Source: Prolixibacteraceae bacterium (lineage in GTDB: Bacteria > Bacteroidota > Bacteroidia > Bacteroidales > Prolixibacteraceae). From it: a stretch of DNA of 37,639 nt. How positions within the stretch are numbered: the first letter of the stretch is position 1; the number at the start of each line of letters is the position of its first letter. The stretch covers positions 1-37,639 of the forward strand of contig JAIBEY010000099.1 of assembly GCA_019459525.1 (NCBI GenBank), in the 5' to 3' direction. Below, piece after piece: positions 7,198 to 17,205 of the stretch. Both the position numbers and the translations under genes were made by a program. Under the pieces are notes generated by a model, which saw only the letters and a list, made by a program, of their open reading frames with translations, was not told where the DNA came from and searched no databases.

Positions 7198-10100
7198 CTA
7201 CTGCGCCAGAGTAAACCTGAAGCTCACCCCGAAATTGGTATTTGATGTTTTAAACGAACCTTTGTACGGGTTATTCAGGATTTTATCGTAATACAAACGT
7301 AACTGGAACCGGTCGCTCAGCATATAATCGGCCGTGGTTTTCAGAGTAACGGCTCCCTGACCGGCTGTTAACTGCTCGTCCTCTTCCACAATCTTCCGGA
7401 GGATGGTTTTGTTTTTCCTGAACGAAAGGTCGGCCCGTACATTTAAATCGTTGGAATAAGCCTTCTGCGATTTTTTTGTTTTGACGATCAAATCCATCCT
7501 CGTGAACCGATAGCCCAAGCCAAATACCATTTCGTTGCTCAATATTTCAGTAATTTGGTTATTCGAGAAACTCAGAGCCAGATTTCGTGAAGTTTTAAGT
7601 TCGGCACGGGTTTCAAAATCGTTAATCCAGGTGATATCCACGTTAATTAACGGACTGAACTGCTCCGAAATACTGACCGAGTTAATATCATTTGGACCCA
7701 CAAAATCGCCCAGCGTATTTCGGATATAGCTAAACCCATCGTTGTACAATTTTTCGTTGTAATCGAGGTTCGAAATGAATGATCCTACATTATAACTCGA
7801 CCGGTAAGCATGGTTAAAACTTAATGTTTTCATGTATTTCTTCAGAAAATCGGATTGAGACACTACCCCTTCGTACGAAATACGCCAGTTTGGACGCATG
7901 TATTTAAGCGACGGGAAAGGACTTAAAGCCACTTTATCAGGCGATTGTCCGGTATAAGCTGCAATGAAAGCCGGAACCAAAACCTGGGAAGATGTTGGCC
8001 CGTAACCTACCGGGAACTTTGTTGACTCGTCCAGTGCCGCCGGATCGTATCCTTCCGCAGCATTCATCACTCGTGTGGCTGCAAGCCGCTGGGCAATTAT
8101 AATCCGGTAATCTTTCAGGTTCTGGAAAGCCTTTGAAGCGGGTACACCTTCATCGGTTCCCATTTTGCTGAAGGCCGTTTTCATGGAATTGATTGACATG
8201 GTAAAGTTACCCCGAACCGACCGGTTTACCGCGTCGAATTGTCCGCTGGTATTGTTGTAGTTATAGAATTCGGTGGTTCGCTCGGAATAAGTCCGGTTGG
8301 CATTCATGTCGATGCGTAAATCGGGGAAAGGTTCGATATTTGCCCTGAAGTTCCAATTCTCGCTGTGCGACATTACATACGGCGAATTGAGCGTTGAGTC
8401 ACGGGTGATCCATCCGTTTTTGGCAGCTTTCATGGCAAAATCATCATCTTGCCACCCCAGCAGGAATGGTAACCCGGGGGCATAGCTCTGACTGGAAATA
8501 TTGCCAAACATGTTCTGGTCAGGAGTGTATTTCCCGTTTCCAAAAAACTTAGGTTCGGCCATAAAACCGGGCAATACAGTACCATCGGTACCCGAGTAGC
8601 TTAACGTGATACTTCGGACACTCATCAGCGCCCGGGCTGTATATTGAATAATCTTCTCTCCTAAATCGCGGTTAACCTCAACTTTACCCTTGACAATAAA
8701 TTTAACCCCTGATACACTCTTCTCCGGAGTAAAACTTATCCGGTTTTCGTTGACCACAGCAACCTGCCCTTCCACTTTTTTCCCATCTTTAGTGATGGCT
8801 ATAAGTTCAACGTTCTGCGTATTCAGTTTATGGAAAATGGATTTCGGAGTTTTGGCCTTCAGCTTAACATTATCGGTTGTATATTGAACTTCCTTGATAC
8901 GGGGAGCCGATTTTTCCTTCTCGTCAGGAGCTGTTTTCCCCTTTTCAGTAAGAGCCGACTTCTTTGCCGCGGTTTGGCCTTGCCGTGGTCGTTGCATCCG
9001 CTGCGCCTGCCGCGAACTGGTTCCATATTTCTGGTTTATTTCCTTTAAAAAACCGACTTTGTTGTATAAGGTAACCATATTCAACTGCCCGTTCAACTGC
9101 ACCTGGCGCGAATTCTCGATTACGTTACCTAACTCGATTGATTCGTCGGTTAATGGGCCTGCCTGCCAGTCGTACATTCCCTGGTAACGCGCTGAAAGCG
9201 AAGTCCAGTCGAGTAATGGGAATTTATTGATTGGCACCATGTAGGTTGCATTGACTAAGTGGTGATACAAAGTTGGCCTGCCCAGGTTAAACAAATTGGT
9301 CAGGATCGAATCCTTTTTCATCGCGTAATCGTCGTCATGCCGATTGATCCGTCCTTCAGGTTCATCAATACGGGCGGTGCTTTCCGACGAGAAATCAAGT
9401 TCGAGGCTGCGGGTTAAATTGTAGCGCAAATCGAAATAGCGGTTCCACACGAAATCTTTATTAAACGTTCTCGGAATAATCATGTTAGGGTTGGAGATAC
9501 TCCGAAGCTGTATTTCGTTGTAATGCCGCCAGATATCGGTCCGGAACGAAAACTGGGAAGGCATTGGTGTGAAATTAAAATCTTTAATGAGCTTGAAAAT
9601 GCTTTTATTCAATACTTTCGAATTCTTAAACGGTTCAACTATTTCTGGTCGTCCGTTAAAATTATAACTGAACAATCCCCGGTAGTTCTTTTCAAGATTC
9701 TGCTCAACGTTAACGCTCCGCTTCATCGTCTCGTTAAAAGAATAAGTGAGCGAGAAGTTGGTCGGATCGTAAATTTTAGGTTTCCCGTCTTTACTGCTTT
9801 TATCCACTTTTACGTTGGTAAAGTTGATACTTTTTCGGGTAACCAAATCTTGCGCCAACTGCTTGATGGAATCCCGCTCGGCTTTGCTTCCTGCCATGCT
9901 TAGCGCATCTTTCATGGTAATATCCGGATCGAGTGGATTGTATTTCGGATTACTCTTGCTTTGCGAATAGCCTAAATAAACCGGAATTCGGACCTGTGCC
10001 TTTTCAGGGAAAAATTTACCCAATTCAAGATTGGCCGATACATCCACTTCTGCCAGATCGTCCATTGCACGTTCGTTCACCTTTTGGTCGATGCTCCCAA

Positions 10101-13100
10101 AACCGGCGCTACGGGTTCTCCCGGCAAAAATTACGGATCCCAGATCGGCTAATCGGGCCGAAACCCTACCTGTTGCAGCCCAACCGCCACCTTCTTCAAA
10201 ATCGGATAAGCGAAGTTCGTTTAACCACACTTCAATGGCCCGTGGACCATAATTATTAACATCAATGTCGTTGTAACGGATTCCAACCATCATCACCTCC
10301 ACATTGCCCAGATTAGGGTTCCCTTTAATACTAATCGTCCGGGTTCCGTCGGCGCCAAAATAAGGTTTTACAAGGCTCACTGTTGTCCCGGTCTGCCTAA
10401 GCTCGTCGTTTCGTTTTAATTTTAAATCGGTGAATGCGTCCAAACTTAAATCGAGCCTGTTGGCATCGGGCCAAACGGCATAACGATCGGCTTCATTGTC
10501 GCTGTTGTACGAATCATTCGGATCGGTCAACGAGAGCGGAATTTCGTATTCGTAATAGTTGTTGTAATAATCGGAGCCAATCCGAACAAACAACGACAGA
10601 TCATTATCATTTAACGGATATCCGGCAATAGCTTCGGCATGAACTTCCATTAAGAGCCGCTTGTAATTTCTAAAGTCCATGCTCAGATTCTTATACGCTG
10701 CACGCGCATCACCTTCTTCAAGATCGACCGTACGCAATACCAGAGATTGTTCATTTAACTGGCGAAGCTGCGGATTAGCCGGATCGATCACCCGTTCGAT
10801 TCCGGGTGGCAAAACGTAATGGATAGGTTTGCGGCTGGCATTTTCTTCAATGTTTACAGCCGAAATATCAAATTGGGTGTTCAATGCATTAGATCCCGCC
10901 CCTCCGTCAACATCCTTGGTGTATTTACGCCAATCGGCACGTACCAAATCGAGAGTTGCAAAGCGCAGGATTGTTGAATCAGAGAATCCTTTCATGAACA
11001 TACGCATAAAGCGGATCGACTTAAAATCGGAGATCGAACCAAATGCTTCATCCGGACTTTTTACCGGAATTTTAAACTGGTACCACTTTGCCCGGTTCTT
11101 CTCACCATTTTTTAAATCACCGGTAGCCTCTTTAACATCGGTAATGTAATTTTTGCCGACTACCATGTCTTCGCGGCGAAGGCTAACCTTATACTGGTAA
11201 TAGCGCTCGTATTCGTTCAACGTATTGTCTCCGTTGATGTCTTCCATGTCGGGTTGGGTAGATGCTGAAGTGGTGTAAGATTCAGGTGACATTTCTGCTG
11301 TTGGCGAGTTCCCGTCAGGACCATTAAAGTCTTTATAGCGCTCAAGTATGCCCAGCTTCTGGTCGTCGTAATCAGAACCCCTGAAATAATGATAGTTATC
11401 ACCAGCCGGGTCGTTTTCAAATTTCTCCAGTATATTCTGGTTTAAAATGGATTTTACCGATTCGAGATAAGTCTTATGAAATACGCTTTCGTCATTATTG
11501 TTTAAACCATCGAAACCCAAATCCTGATATTGACGGCTTGCTGAGTTATTATCGAATTCACGTACGAGCGACTGCAAAGTAGAAACCCTCCCCCAAATGG
11601 TGGTATCGGTATTGGCAACTACCGAGGTTGTTGGCAATCCGTTCTCGAACGATTTACGCGAGTCTTTTAATACGTCTTCCGAAATGTCACCAAGGTTAAA
11701 ATACAAATCACCGCCTTTATGCTGTAAAAGGGAGTCGTTCACGAAAGGGTCCATTACCCAGAATTCGATAAACTCGATATTGGCAGCTTCAAAATCGCTG
11801 GTCTCAATTTTACGCATAATTCCCCCCCAGCGCGATTCGGGATCGCGCAAAGTACCATCAGGATTAATCCCGCGCGAATATGAACTTGGATTACTATCAA
11901 AATTATACGGACCACGTTCCTTTGGATAAAATGCCAGATCGAGCACCGAAATGTTCGTTGGTAAACCCACAGGCGTTTCGCGATCAGGAAAAATCTCTTT
12001 TTCATATACCTCGCGAACAAAGTGATTGGATTGGAGATCCTCGTCCGCTTTTATATAGTCAGGCGTATTGGCATTACTTCTTAAAAAAAGCGGATCAATA
12101 ACGTACCAGGCGAGTTTGGCCCGGTTGTATCCGTATGCCAGATCATCGTTGGTCGAAGATTCAGGAAACATACTTTGCTTCTGCGGAGTACTTGCCAAAA
12201 CCCATGACGTGCGGGTTTTAAGGTCGATAGATGTTTTGGTTGACTCAAAATCATCAATATAGGCAGTTCCGCTCTTGTTAATCACTTTAGAGTGGCCCGG
12301 AATTAACTTCGCAAATTCTCCGTCAAACGAAATAGACGATTTTTCTTTAGTCGAATAAAACGGCAGTTTGTCCACCAACTTGGTCAGTAACATCGACTCA
12401 TTCGTGTAATTGAGGTCAAGCCCGAGCATGGTGTTCGAAATCGGATCATCCCCATAATTTACTTTCTGTGTCAATGGCCTTTCCTGCATATGCAGAACGG
12501 TAGCTCCCAAATTAAACCGGTCGCTGAAAGCATAATTGGCATGTGCCCCTATCATGGTTTTCCGCTGCATACTGAACATGTCCTGACTTTCAGTGGAGAT
12601 CTGAATTGGGCTACCCGATTCGAGCAATCCTGAATTAATAATTTTTACAATACCTGAAGTATAATCAACGGTATAGTCAATATTTTCGACGAGTGTCCGC
12701 CCACCGGTTGTTACCTTAACCGAACCTTGTGCCAGATTTTGCGAGTTGACCATAAATTCGGAACTCGAAGAACCTTTATACGACCCTTTCAGTTTGAATT
12801 TATTGTGTTCGGCATCCTGCTCGGCTACCGTCTTGGTAGAATCGTAAAGCGTTGGATAGGTATATCTGTTAATCAGGGCCGGGTCTCCAATCGAATCGGC
12901 CAGGTTTTTACCGAAAGGTTCCAACACCGGGAATATAATTTTACCTGACGATGAATTTACGGTGACTCCTTCCACATAGTCGAATACTCCATCGCGCATT
13001 AAATCGAGCTGCGAATTCAGGTTATCCAGATTCAGCACATTCAGCAGGATATGGCCATCCAGACGGCCTTCAGGCAAATAATTAATGTAAGTGCCAGTCT

Positions 13101-14769
13101 GGTCGTTCTGGTACATGATGTCGAGTACAAATTCATCATTGGTCAACTGATAGGCATTCAGGTCGTAAACGTTCTTCATCATCAGTTTCCAGGTCGGAAT
13201 CCGTGGCGAAAGGTTTGTTCCCTTCAACAATTTCAGGAGCAAGGTATTTGGGGCATCAATACCATCGGTTGAAAACTCCCCAACCTGATAGGTTTTTCCG
13301 TTGGCAGTATAGTTGAAAGCAACGGCCAGAATCTCGTCGGAATTTAACGCCGAACGCAAAGAAATGTACCCGAGGTTCAGGTTTATGGAATATTCGGATT
13401 CGCTCAATAAACGAGCCTGCTCTATTTTTTCAAAATCCTGACCGCCCACAAAGTTGGAAGCGGCAAGGGGCGACATCGTTTTGTTAATGTTATCTGATTG
13501 CCTTACTGCCGAATAGTTGGTCCTGACCTGTTCGTACAGCCCATTGGCATCGTTGAACGGGTAAACACTCTCCGGATACTGTAGTCCTGAATTTTCCTGG
13601 AAAGCACCAATTTTATTGTATATATTGGGGTCGTGTTCACCCATATCCATAAAAGCCAAGATGTTTCTGGCTTCTTTAAAATTGCTCGATTTATTGGTGA
13701 CCCAAACTTCTATTTTGTTGATGGTGATTGATGAACTGACAATCGGCAGGTTTTTAAGCGCGTCGTCGTATTGGTCGCGGAAATATTGTGCCAGGAAGAA
13801 GTGGCGGTTGGCATCGTAATCAGAGGCTGCTATTTCAAATGTTTTCTTCTGGGCACCGCCTTCCGATTCAACTACCTGTGTTTCACCTTTGTGTTGCGAG
13901 AAAATAGTTGTCAGGTTCAGCTTCCCAAATTGCATTTCTGCTTTTACCCCAAACAAATTCGAACCTCCGGTAATTAATGATCCATTCAAAGGAAGCGAAA
14001 CATTACCTGCCTCAATTTTTTTAATGATCTGATCCTCGTCGCCCGTATAACCCAGGTTCATTTTATTTTCGTAGTCGAACGTGGCTTCGGTATTGTAATT
14101 CACACGCATTTCCATGCGGTCACCAATTTTGCCCGTCACGTTCATTTGTATTTTCTGGTCGAAATCGAATGTTGGGACTTTGCGCAAACGCTCTGGAAGC
14201 GCAGTATTTTCGCTCGCATTCATCTGGTAACCAAAACTCACCTCCACATATCCTTGCGGACGAATATCGATGGTATTACTTCCGAATATTTTATTGAAGG
14301 TTTCACCTCCGACAGTAAGGCGTGGAATTAAGCCACCTTTGTCTTCAAGGCTTTTAATATACGTTTGACTGCGCCAGTAATTTTCAATCGATCGTTCGAA
14401 ATCGTATTTCTGAAATTCCTTTTTAGTCATCGATTTGGGTAATCTGTAATTCATGTCACCCACTTTTTCAACAAAGTTGTATTCACCGGTAACCGGATCA
14501 TATTCAATTTCAGTACGAATATTCGAAGGCCGTTTCAGGAAAAGGCTGGCGCTATCCTTTTTGTCGGGGTAAGCAAATGCGGGTTCGTCCTTAAACTGAT
14601 AAGGCAAAACTCCGGTAGTATCAATCCGAACCGTATCATCAGGATGGGTCAGGATGGTTAATGCATTATAATCCCTGAGAGTAGTCCTTGATTCTGAAGG
14701 ATTTCCGCCAAGAGCATAAACAATAGATACAAAAAGAATTAGAAGTATGTTTCTGCTGTACTTTTTCAA
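7198..14769 (-). CDS. sprA: Type 9 secretion system translocon protein SprA
   Basis: SprA is the very large outer-membrane beta-barrel that forms the translocation channel of the Bacteroidetes type 9 secretion system and is needed for gliding and export of CTD proteins. The product is 2523 residues, in the usual range for SprA. It begins with a signal peptide (ILLILFVSIVYALGG) and is rich in alternating aromatic/polar beta strands, ending in FGVSFRFTLAQ, a typical barrel C terminus. A basic, Gln/Lys-rich stretch around residues 1913-1960 interrupts the barrel pattern. It lies 19 bases downstream of ruvA, an arrangement also seen in Flavobacterium. Identification rests on size, context and composition. 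Confidence 0.93.
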   Translation of the reverse strand: MKKYSRNILLILFVSIVYALGGNPSESRTTLRDYNALTILTHPDDTVRIDTTGVLPYQFKDEPAFAYPDKKDSASLFLKRPSNIRTEIEYDPVTGEYNFVEKVGDMNYRLPKSMTKKEFQKYDFERSIENYWRSQTYIKSLEDKGGLIPRLTVGGETFNKIFGSNTIDIRPQGYVEVSFGYQMNASENTALPERLRKVPTFDFDQKIQMNVTGKIGDRMEMRVNYNTEATFDYENKMNLGYTGDEDQIIKKIEAGNVSLPLNGSLITGGSNLFGVKAEMQFGKLNLTTIFSQHKGETQVVESEGGAQKKTFEIAASDYDANRHFFLAQYFRDQYDDALKNLPIVSSSITINKIEVWVTNKSSNFKEARNILAFMDMGEHDPNIYNKIGAFQENSGLQYPESVYPFNDANGLYEQVRTNYSAVRQSDNINKTMSPLAASNFVGGQDFEKIEQARLLSESEYSINLNLGYISLRSALNSDEILAVAFNYTANGKTYQVGEFSTDGIDAPNTLLLKLLKGTNLSPRIPTWKLMMKNVYDLNAYQLTNDEFVLDIMYQNDQTGTYINYLPEGRLDGHILLNVLNLDNLNSQLDLMRDGVFDYVEGVTVNSSSGKIIFPVLEPFGKNLADSIGDPALINRYTYPTLYDSTKTVAEQDAEHNKFKLKGSYKGSSSSEFMVNSQNLAQGSVKVTTGGRTLVENIDYTVDYTSGIVKIINSGLLESGSPIQISTESQDMFSMQRKTMIGAHANYAFSDRFNLGATVLHMQERPLTQKVNYGDDPISNTMLGLDLNYTNESMLLTKLVDKLPFYSTKEKSSISFDGEFAKLIPGHSKVINKSGTAYIDDFESTKTSIDLKTRTSWVLASTPQKQSMFPESSTNDDLAYGYNRAKLAWYVIDPLFLRSNANTPDYIKADEDLQSNHFVREVYEKEIFPDRETPVGLPTNISVLDLAFYPKERGPYNFDSNPSSYSRGINPDGTLRDPESRWGGIMRKIETSDFEAANIEFIEFWVMDPFVNDSLLQHKGGDLYFNLGDISEDVLKDSRKSFENGLPTTSVVANTDTTIWGRVSTLQSLVREFDNNSASRQYQDLGFDGLNNNDESVFHKTYLESVKSILNQNILEKFENDPAGDNYHYFRGSDYDDQKLGILERYKDFNGPDGNSPTAEMSPESYTTSASTQPDMEDINGDNTLNEYERYYQYKVSLRREDMVVGKNYITDVKEATGDLKNGEKNRAKWYQFKIPVKSPDEAFGSISDFKSIRFMRMFMKGFSDSTILRFATLDLVRADWRKYTKDVDGGAGSNALNTQFDISAVNIEENASRKPIHYVLPPGIERVIDPANPQLRQLNEQSLVLRTVDLEEGDARAAYKNLSMDFRNYKRLLMEVHAEAIAGYPLNDNDLSLFVRIGSDYYNNYYEYEIPLSLTDPNDSYNSDNEADRYAVWPDANRLDLSLDAFTDLKLKRNDELRQTGTTVSLVKPYFGADGTRTISIKGNPNLGNVEVMMVGIRYNDIDVNNYGPRAIEVWLNELRLSDFEEGGGWAATGRVSARLADLGSVIFAGRTRSAGFGSIDQKVNERAMDDLAEVDVSANLELGKFFPEKAQVRIPVYLGYSQSKSNPKYNPLDPDITMKDALSMAGSKAERDSIKQLAQDLVTRKSINFTNVKVDKSSKDGKPKIYDPTNFSLTYSFNETMKRSVNVEQNLEKNYRGLFSYNFNGRPEIVEPFKNSKVLNKSIFKLIKDFNFTPMPSQFSFRTDIWRHYNEIQLRSISNPNMIIPRTFNKDFVWNRYFDLRYNLTRSLELDFSSESTARIDEPEGRINRHDDDYAMKKDSILTNLFNLGRPTLYHHLVNATYMVPINKFPLLDWTSLSARYQGMYDWQAGPLTDESIELGNVIENSRQVQLNGQLNMVTLYNKVGFLKEINQKYGTSSRQAQRMQRPRQGQTAAKKSALTEKGKTAPDEKEKSAPRIKEVQYTTDNVKLKAKTPKSIFHKLNTQNVELIAITKDGKKVEGQVAVVNENRISFTPEKSVSGVKFIVKGKVEVNRDLGEKIIQYTARALMSVRSITLSYSGTDGTVLPGFMAEPKFFGNGKYTPDQNMFGNISSQSYAPGLPFLLGWQDDDFAMKAAKNGWITRDSTLNSPYVMSHSENWNFRANIEPFPDLRIDMNANRTYSERTTEFYNYNNTSGQFDAVNRSVRGNFTMSINSMKTAFSKMGTDEGVPASKAFQNLKDYRIIIAQRLAATRVMNAAEGYDPAALDESTKFPVGYGPTSSQVLVPAFIAAYTGQSPDKVALSPFPSLKYMRPNWRISYEGVVSQSDFLKKYMKTLSFNHAYRSSYNVGSFISNLDYNEKLYNDGFSYIRNTLGDFVGPNDINSVSISEQFSPLINVDITWINDFETRAELKTSRNLALSFSNNQITEILSNEMVFGLGYRFTRMDLIVKTKKSQKAYSNDLNVRADLSFRKNKTILRKIVEEDEQLTAGQGAVTLKTTADYMLSDRFQLRLYYDKILNNPYKGSFKTSNTNFGVSFRFTLAQ

Positions 14770-14788
14770 TTCCGAAATCTTTTTCTGA

Positions 14789-15370
14789 TTAAAGGCTTTT
14801 CAGCGCAAGTTTTATTACCGTTTCGACCGAAAGATTTGGTTGGGCAGCCAGAATTTTATCCAATTCTTTTTCGGCAGGCTTTTTCGCAAATCCTAACATG
14901 ACTAATGCAGATAACGCTTCATTTCTTAATGTATTGTCTGCTGATGCCACAATTTGTTCACTTGCCGGCGACTTTCCTACTTTATCTTTTAAGTCGATAA
15001 TAACCCGTTGTGCTGTTTTAATGCCGATACCTTTAATGCTCTTCAGCAGGTTGATGTTTTCATTCAAAATCGCAGTCCGGATTTCGTCGGGAGACAGGGA
15101 CGAAAACATCATAATTGCCGTGTTTGATCCGATACCACTCACCGAAATCAGCATCCGGAACAATTCCCGTTCGGCCTCCGTAGCAAAACCATAAAGCGGG
15201 TGCGCATCTTCGCGAATAACCTGGTGAATAAACAGTTTGACCGTTTCTTGTCCGTTTAACTGGGTATAAGTATTCAGCGAAATGGTTATGAAGTAGCCAA
15301 CCGAATTGGCTTCCAGTACAATATGTGAAGGTTTCAGTGTGGCAACTTCACCTTTGATGTATTCAAACAT
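14789..15370 (-). CDS. ruvA: Holliday junction branch migration protein RuvA
   Basis: RuvA binds four-way DNA junctions as a tetramer and recruits the RuvB motor for branch migration in recombination repair. The 193-residue protein shows the three-domain layout: an N-terminal OB fold (MFEYIKGEVATLKPSHIVLE), two helix-hairpin-helix motifs (SVSGIGSNTAIMMFSSL and SIKGIGIKTAQRVIIDL, about residues 73-130), and a C-terminal RuvB-contact domain (NEALSALVMLGFAKKPAEKEL). It is 14 bases after pdxA and 19 before sprA, so the three are probably cotranscribed. Confidence 0.96.
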   Translation of the reverse strand: MFEYIKGEVATLKPSHIVLEANSVGYFITISLNTYTQLNGQETVKLFIHQVIREDAHPLYGFATEAERELFRMLISVSGIGSNTAIMMFSSLSPDEIRTAILNENINLLKSIKGIGIKTAQRVIIDLKDKVGKSPASEQIVASADNTLRNEALSALVMLGFAKKPAEKELDKILAAQPNLSVETVIKLALKSL

Positions 15371-15384
15371 ATCCTGAAAAAATA

Positions 15385-16482
15385 TTAATTTCCTTCTTCC
15401 AGAGCCTCAAAGTCGATCGACTCATCGACCTGTCCCTGATTGATTTCGTATTTCTTTAGCGGATTTTTAGTAATTTCCTTGTAGAGTGCCCGGTTTTTAT
15501 GGATATCGATAGCCAAATACAGCGCTTCGCGAAACGAGTCGGGCGAAGCTTTGTCTTCTCCGGCAATATCAAAAGCAGTTCCGTGCGCCGGGGATGTCCG
15601 GATGATGGGCAGTCCGGCGGTATAATTTACACCACGGTCGAACGATGCCATTTTGAAAGGAATCAGTCCCTGGTCGTGGTACATCGCCAGGATGGCATCG
15701 AATTTAGAGAAATCGCCAGAGCCAAAGAAGCCATCGGCCGGGTATGGCCCAACAGCAATAATGCCTTCATCTTTTGCGCGTTGAATGGCAGGAATGATGA
15801 TGTCATTTTCTTCGTTGCCTAATAAGCCATTGTCACCTGCATGTGGGTTTAAACCAAGCACTGCGATACGCGGCCTTTTAACAAAAAAGTCTTTTTCGAG
15901 ACATTGATTGATGATGCGTAACTTATTCAGGATAGCACCTTTGGTTATTTTTGATGATACTTCTGAAATTGGAACGTGCCCAACAACAACACCCACTTTC
16001 ATCGATTCGCTGACCATCAGCATCACAAAATCGCGGGTTTTAAACTCTTCGGCCAAATATTCCGTGTGTCCGGGGAAGTTAAATTTTTCCGACTGAATGT
16101 TATCCTTATTGATTGGCGCTGTAATTAAAGCGTCAATTTCTCCGCTTTTCAAATCTTCAACAGCTTTTTCCAAAGCCATGTACGAAGCTTCGCCGGCCAT
16201 TTCGCTCGATTTGCCCAATTCAACGCGAATATTATCATCAATGCAGTTAATAATGTTGGCTTTGCGCGGATCGGCTTCGCTGGCAATACGAATATGGTTA
16301 AAGTTGAATGTTTCAATATTCAGCGCTTTTTTATGGTAGGCCGCTACTTTAGGCGAACCATAAACAATCGGTGTACACATTTCCAGGATTCGCGGTTCCA
16401 TCAAGGTTTTCATGATTACTTCGTAACCAATACCATTAATGTCGCCCTGTGAAATGCCGATCACTATTTTATCTCGTTTCAT
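15385..16482 (-). CDS. pdxA: 4-hydroxythreonine-4-phosphate dehydrogenase
   Basis: PdxA oxidises 4-phosphohydroxy-L-threonine in the DXP-dependent route to pyridoxal phosphate. The 365-residue protein has the family motifs: GISQGDINGIGYEV at the N terminus, SEKFNFPGHTEYLAE in the middle, LGLNPHAGDNGLLGNEE, and MYHDQGLIPFKM with metal-binding His/Asp, then RTSPAHGTAFDIAG. An unusually good ribosome site, AAGGAG seven bases before the ATG, supports the start. A promoter is visible about 65 bases upstream. PLP made by this route also serves TrpB, but no functional link is implied. Confidence 0.96.
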   Translation of the reverse strand: MKRDKIVIGISQGDINGIGYEVIMKTLMEPRILEMCTPIVYGSPKVAAYHKKALNIETFNFNHIRIASEADPRKANIINCIDDNIRVELGKSSEMAGEASYMALEKAVEDLKSGEIDALITAPINKDNIQSEKFNFPGHTEYLAEEFKTRDFVMLMVSESMKVGVVVGHVPISEVSSKITKGAILNKLRIINQCLEKDFFVKRPRIAVLGLNPHAGDNGLLGNEENDIIIPAIQRAKDEGIIAVGPYPADGFFGSGDFSKFDAILAMYHDQGLIPFKMASFDRGVNYTAGLPIIRTSPAHGTAFDIAGEDKASPDSFREALYLAIDIHKNRALYKEITKNPLKKYEINQGQVDESIDFEALEEGN

Positions 16483-16546
16483 CTTTTTTCTCCTTGTTGA
16501 AGTGTTTGATTGAAAATGTATTTACCAAGTCAGATTTTTGGTTGCG

Positions 16547-16579
16547 CAAATTTAATTTATTATTTAAACTATTTTCAAA
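16547..16579 (-). promoter_or_regulatory. Bacteroidetes-type promoter for pdxA-ruvA-sprA
   Basis: On the minus strand TTTG (16576-16579) is followed after 21 bases by TAAATTTG (16547-16554), matching the TTTG-N19-21-TAnnTTTG consensus. Transcription would start near 16540 with a leader of about 58 bases. A second -7-like word, TATGTTTG (16586-16593), lies just upstream. Confidence 0.6.
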
Positions 16580-16646
16580 GTTGCACAAACATACTGACTT
16601 AAAGCATCCATGTTTTTCCTGAGGGGGTTAATAAAACGGAGGCTTG

Positions 16647-17147
16647 TTAAAGGATAACGATCAGGAGCAGAACTAAAATCATAAGCATAAACAGCACAAA
16701 CTGATTACGGACAAAAAGGCCAAGCAACAGCAAGATCTCTATTTCCTCGGTACAACCGGTGCAAACATCAATCGTTCCTTTATCCTTGGTTAAAAATTCG
16801 TTGCTCTGATAGGTGATTAGTTCGTCGCCGTTAAATTTCCATGACCAACGCGACTGCCAGAAGTTTTTCACTTCCAGTTCAAAGCGTTTTCCGTTGATAA
16901 TAATGTCGCTTTTCGGGTTGAAAAGGTTGATCATGATAGTCCCCAAAAGCGCCTGGTTATTGGCATCATATATCTCAAGCTTGGAAAGAAAAAACTCGCG
17001 GCTAAGAATAAAACGACGACCTTTAATCATACCATGTGCTTTGGAACCCACAAAACTTTCCCACACAATCGACCCGATTCTTTCGGACCCGTGCATGATT
17101 TCAAGTTGGTTCTTTAATATCCCTTTCGTCCAAAAATATCGTTCCAT
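16647..17147 (-). CDS. Unknown protein with C-terminal membrane anchor
   Basis: No family was recognised. The 166-residue product has no signal peptide; residues 1-130 look like a beta-rich soluble domain with repeated aromatic strands (IGSIVWESFVGSKAHGMI, FWQSRWSWKFNG), reminiscent of the Tubby/LURP-like fold, but this is only an impression. A Cys-x-x-Cys pair (CTGC) precedes a very hydrophobic tail from about residue 134 to the end (LLLLGLF then FVLFMLMILVLLLIVIL), which should anchor it in the membrane. It lies 58 bases after the DUF1080 gene on the same strand and may be cotranscribed with it. Confidence 0.6.
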   Translation of the reverse strand: MERYFWTKGILKNQLEIMHGSERIGSIVWESFVGSKAHGMIKGRRFILSREFFLSKLEIYDANNQALLGTIMINLFNPKSDIIINGKRFELEVKNFWQSRWSWKFNGDELITYQSNEFLTKDKGTIDVCTGCTEEIEILLLLGLFVRNQFVLFMLMILVLLLIVIL

Positions 17148-17205
17148 AGTTACCCCGGATTACAAACCCTGAAAGTTACAAAAAAATGAGCAGAAACGAA
17201 TTTTC

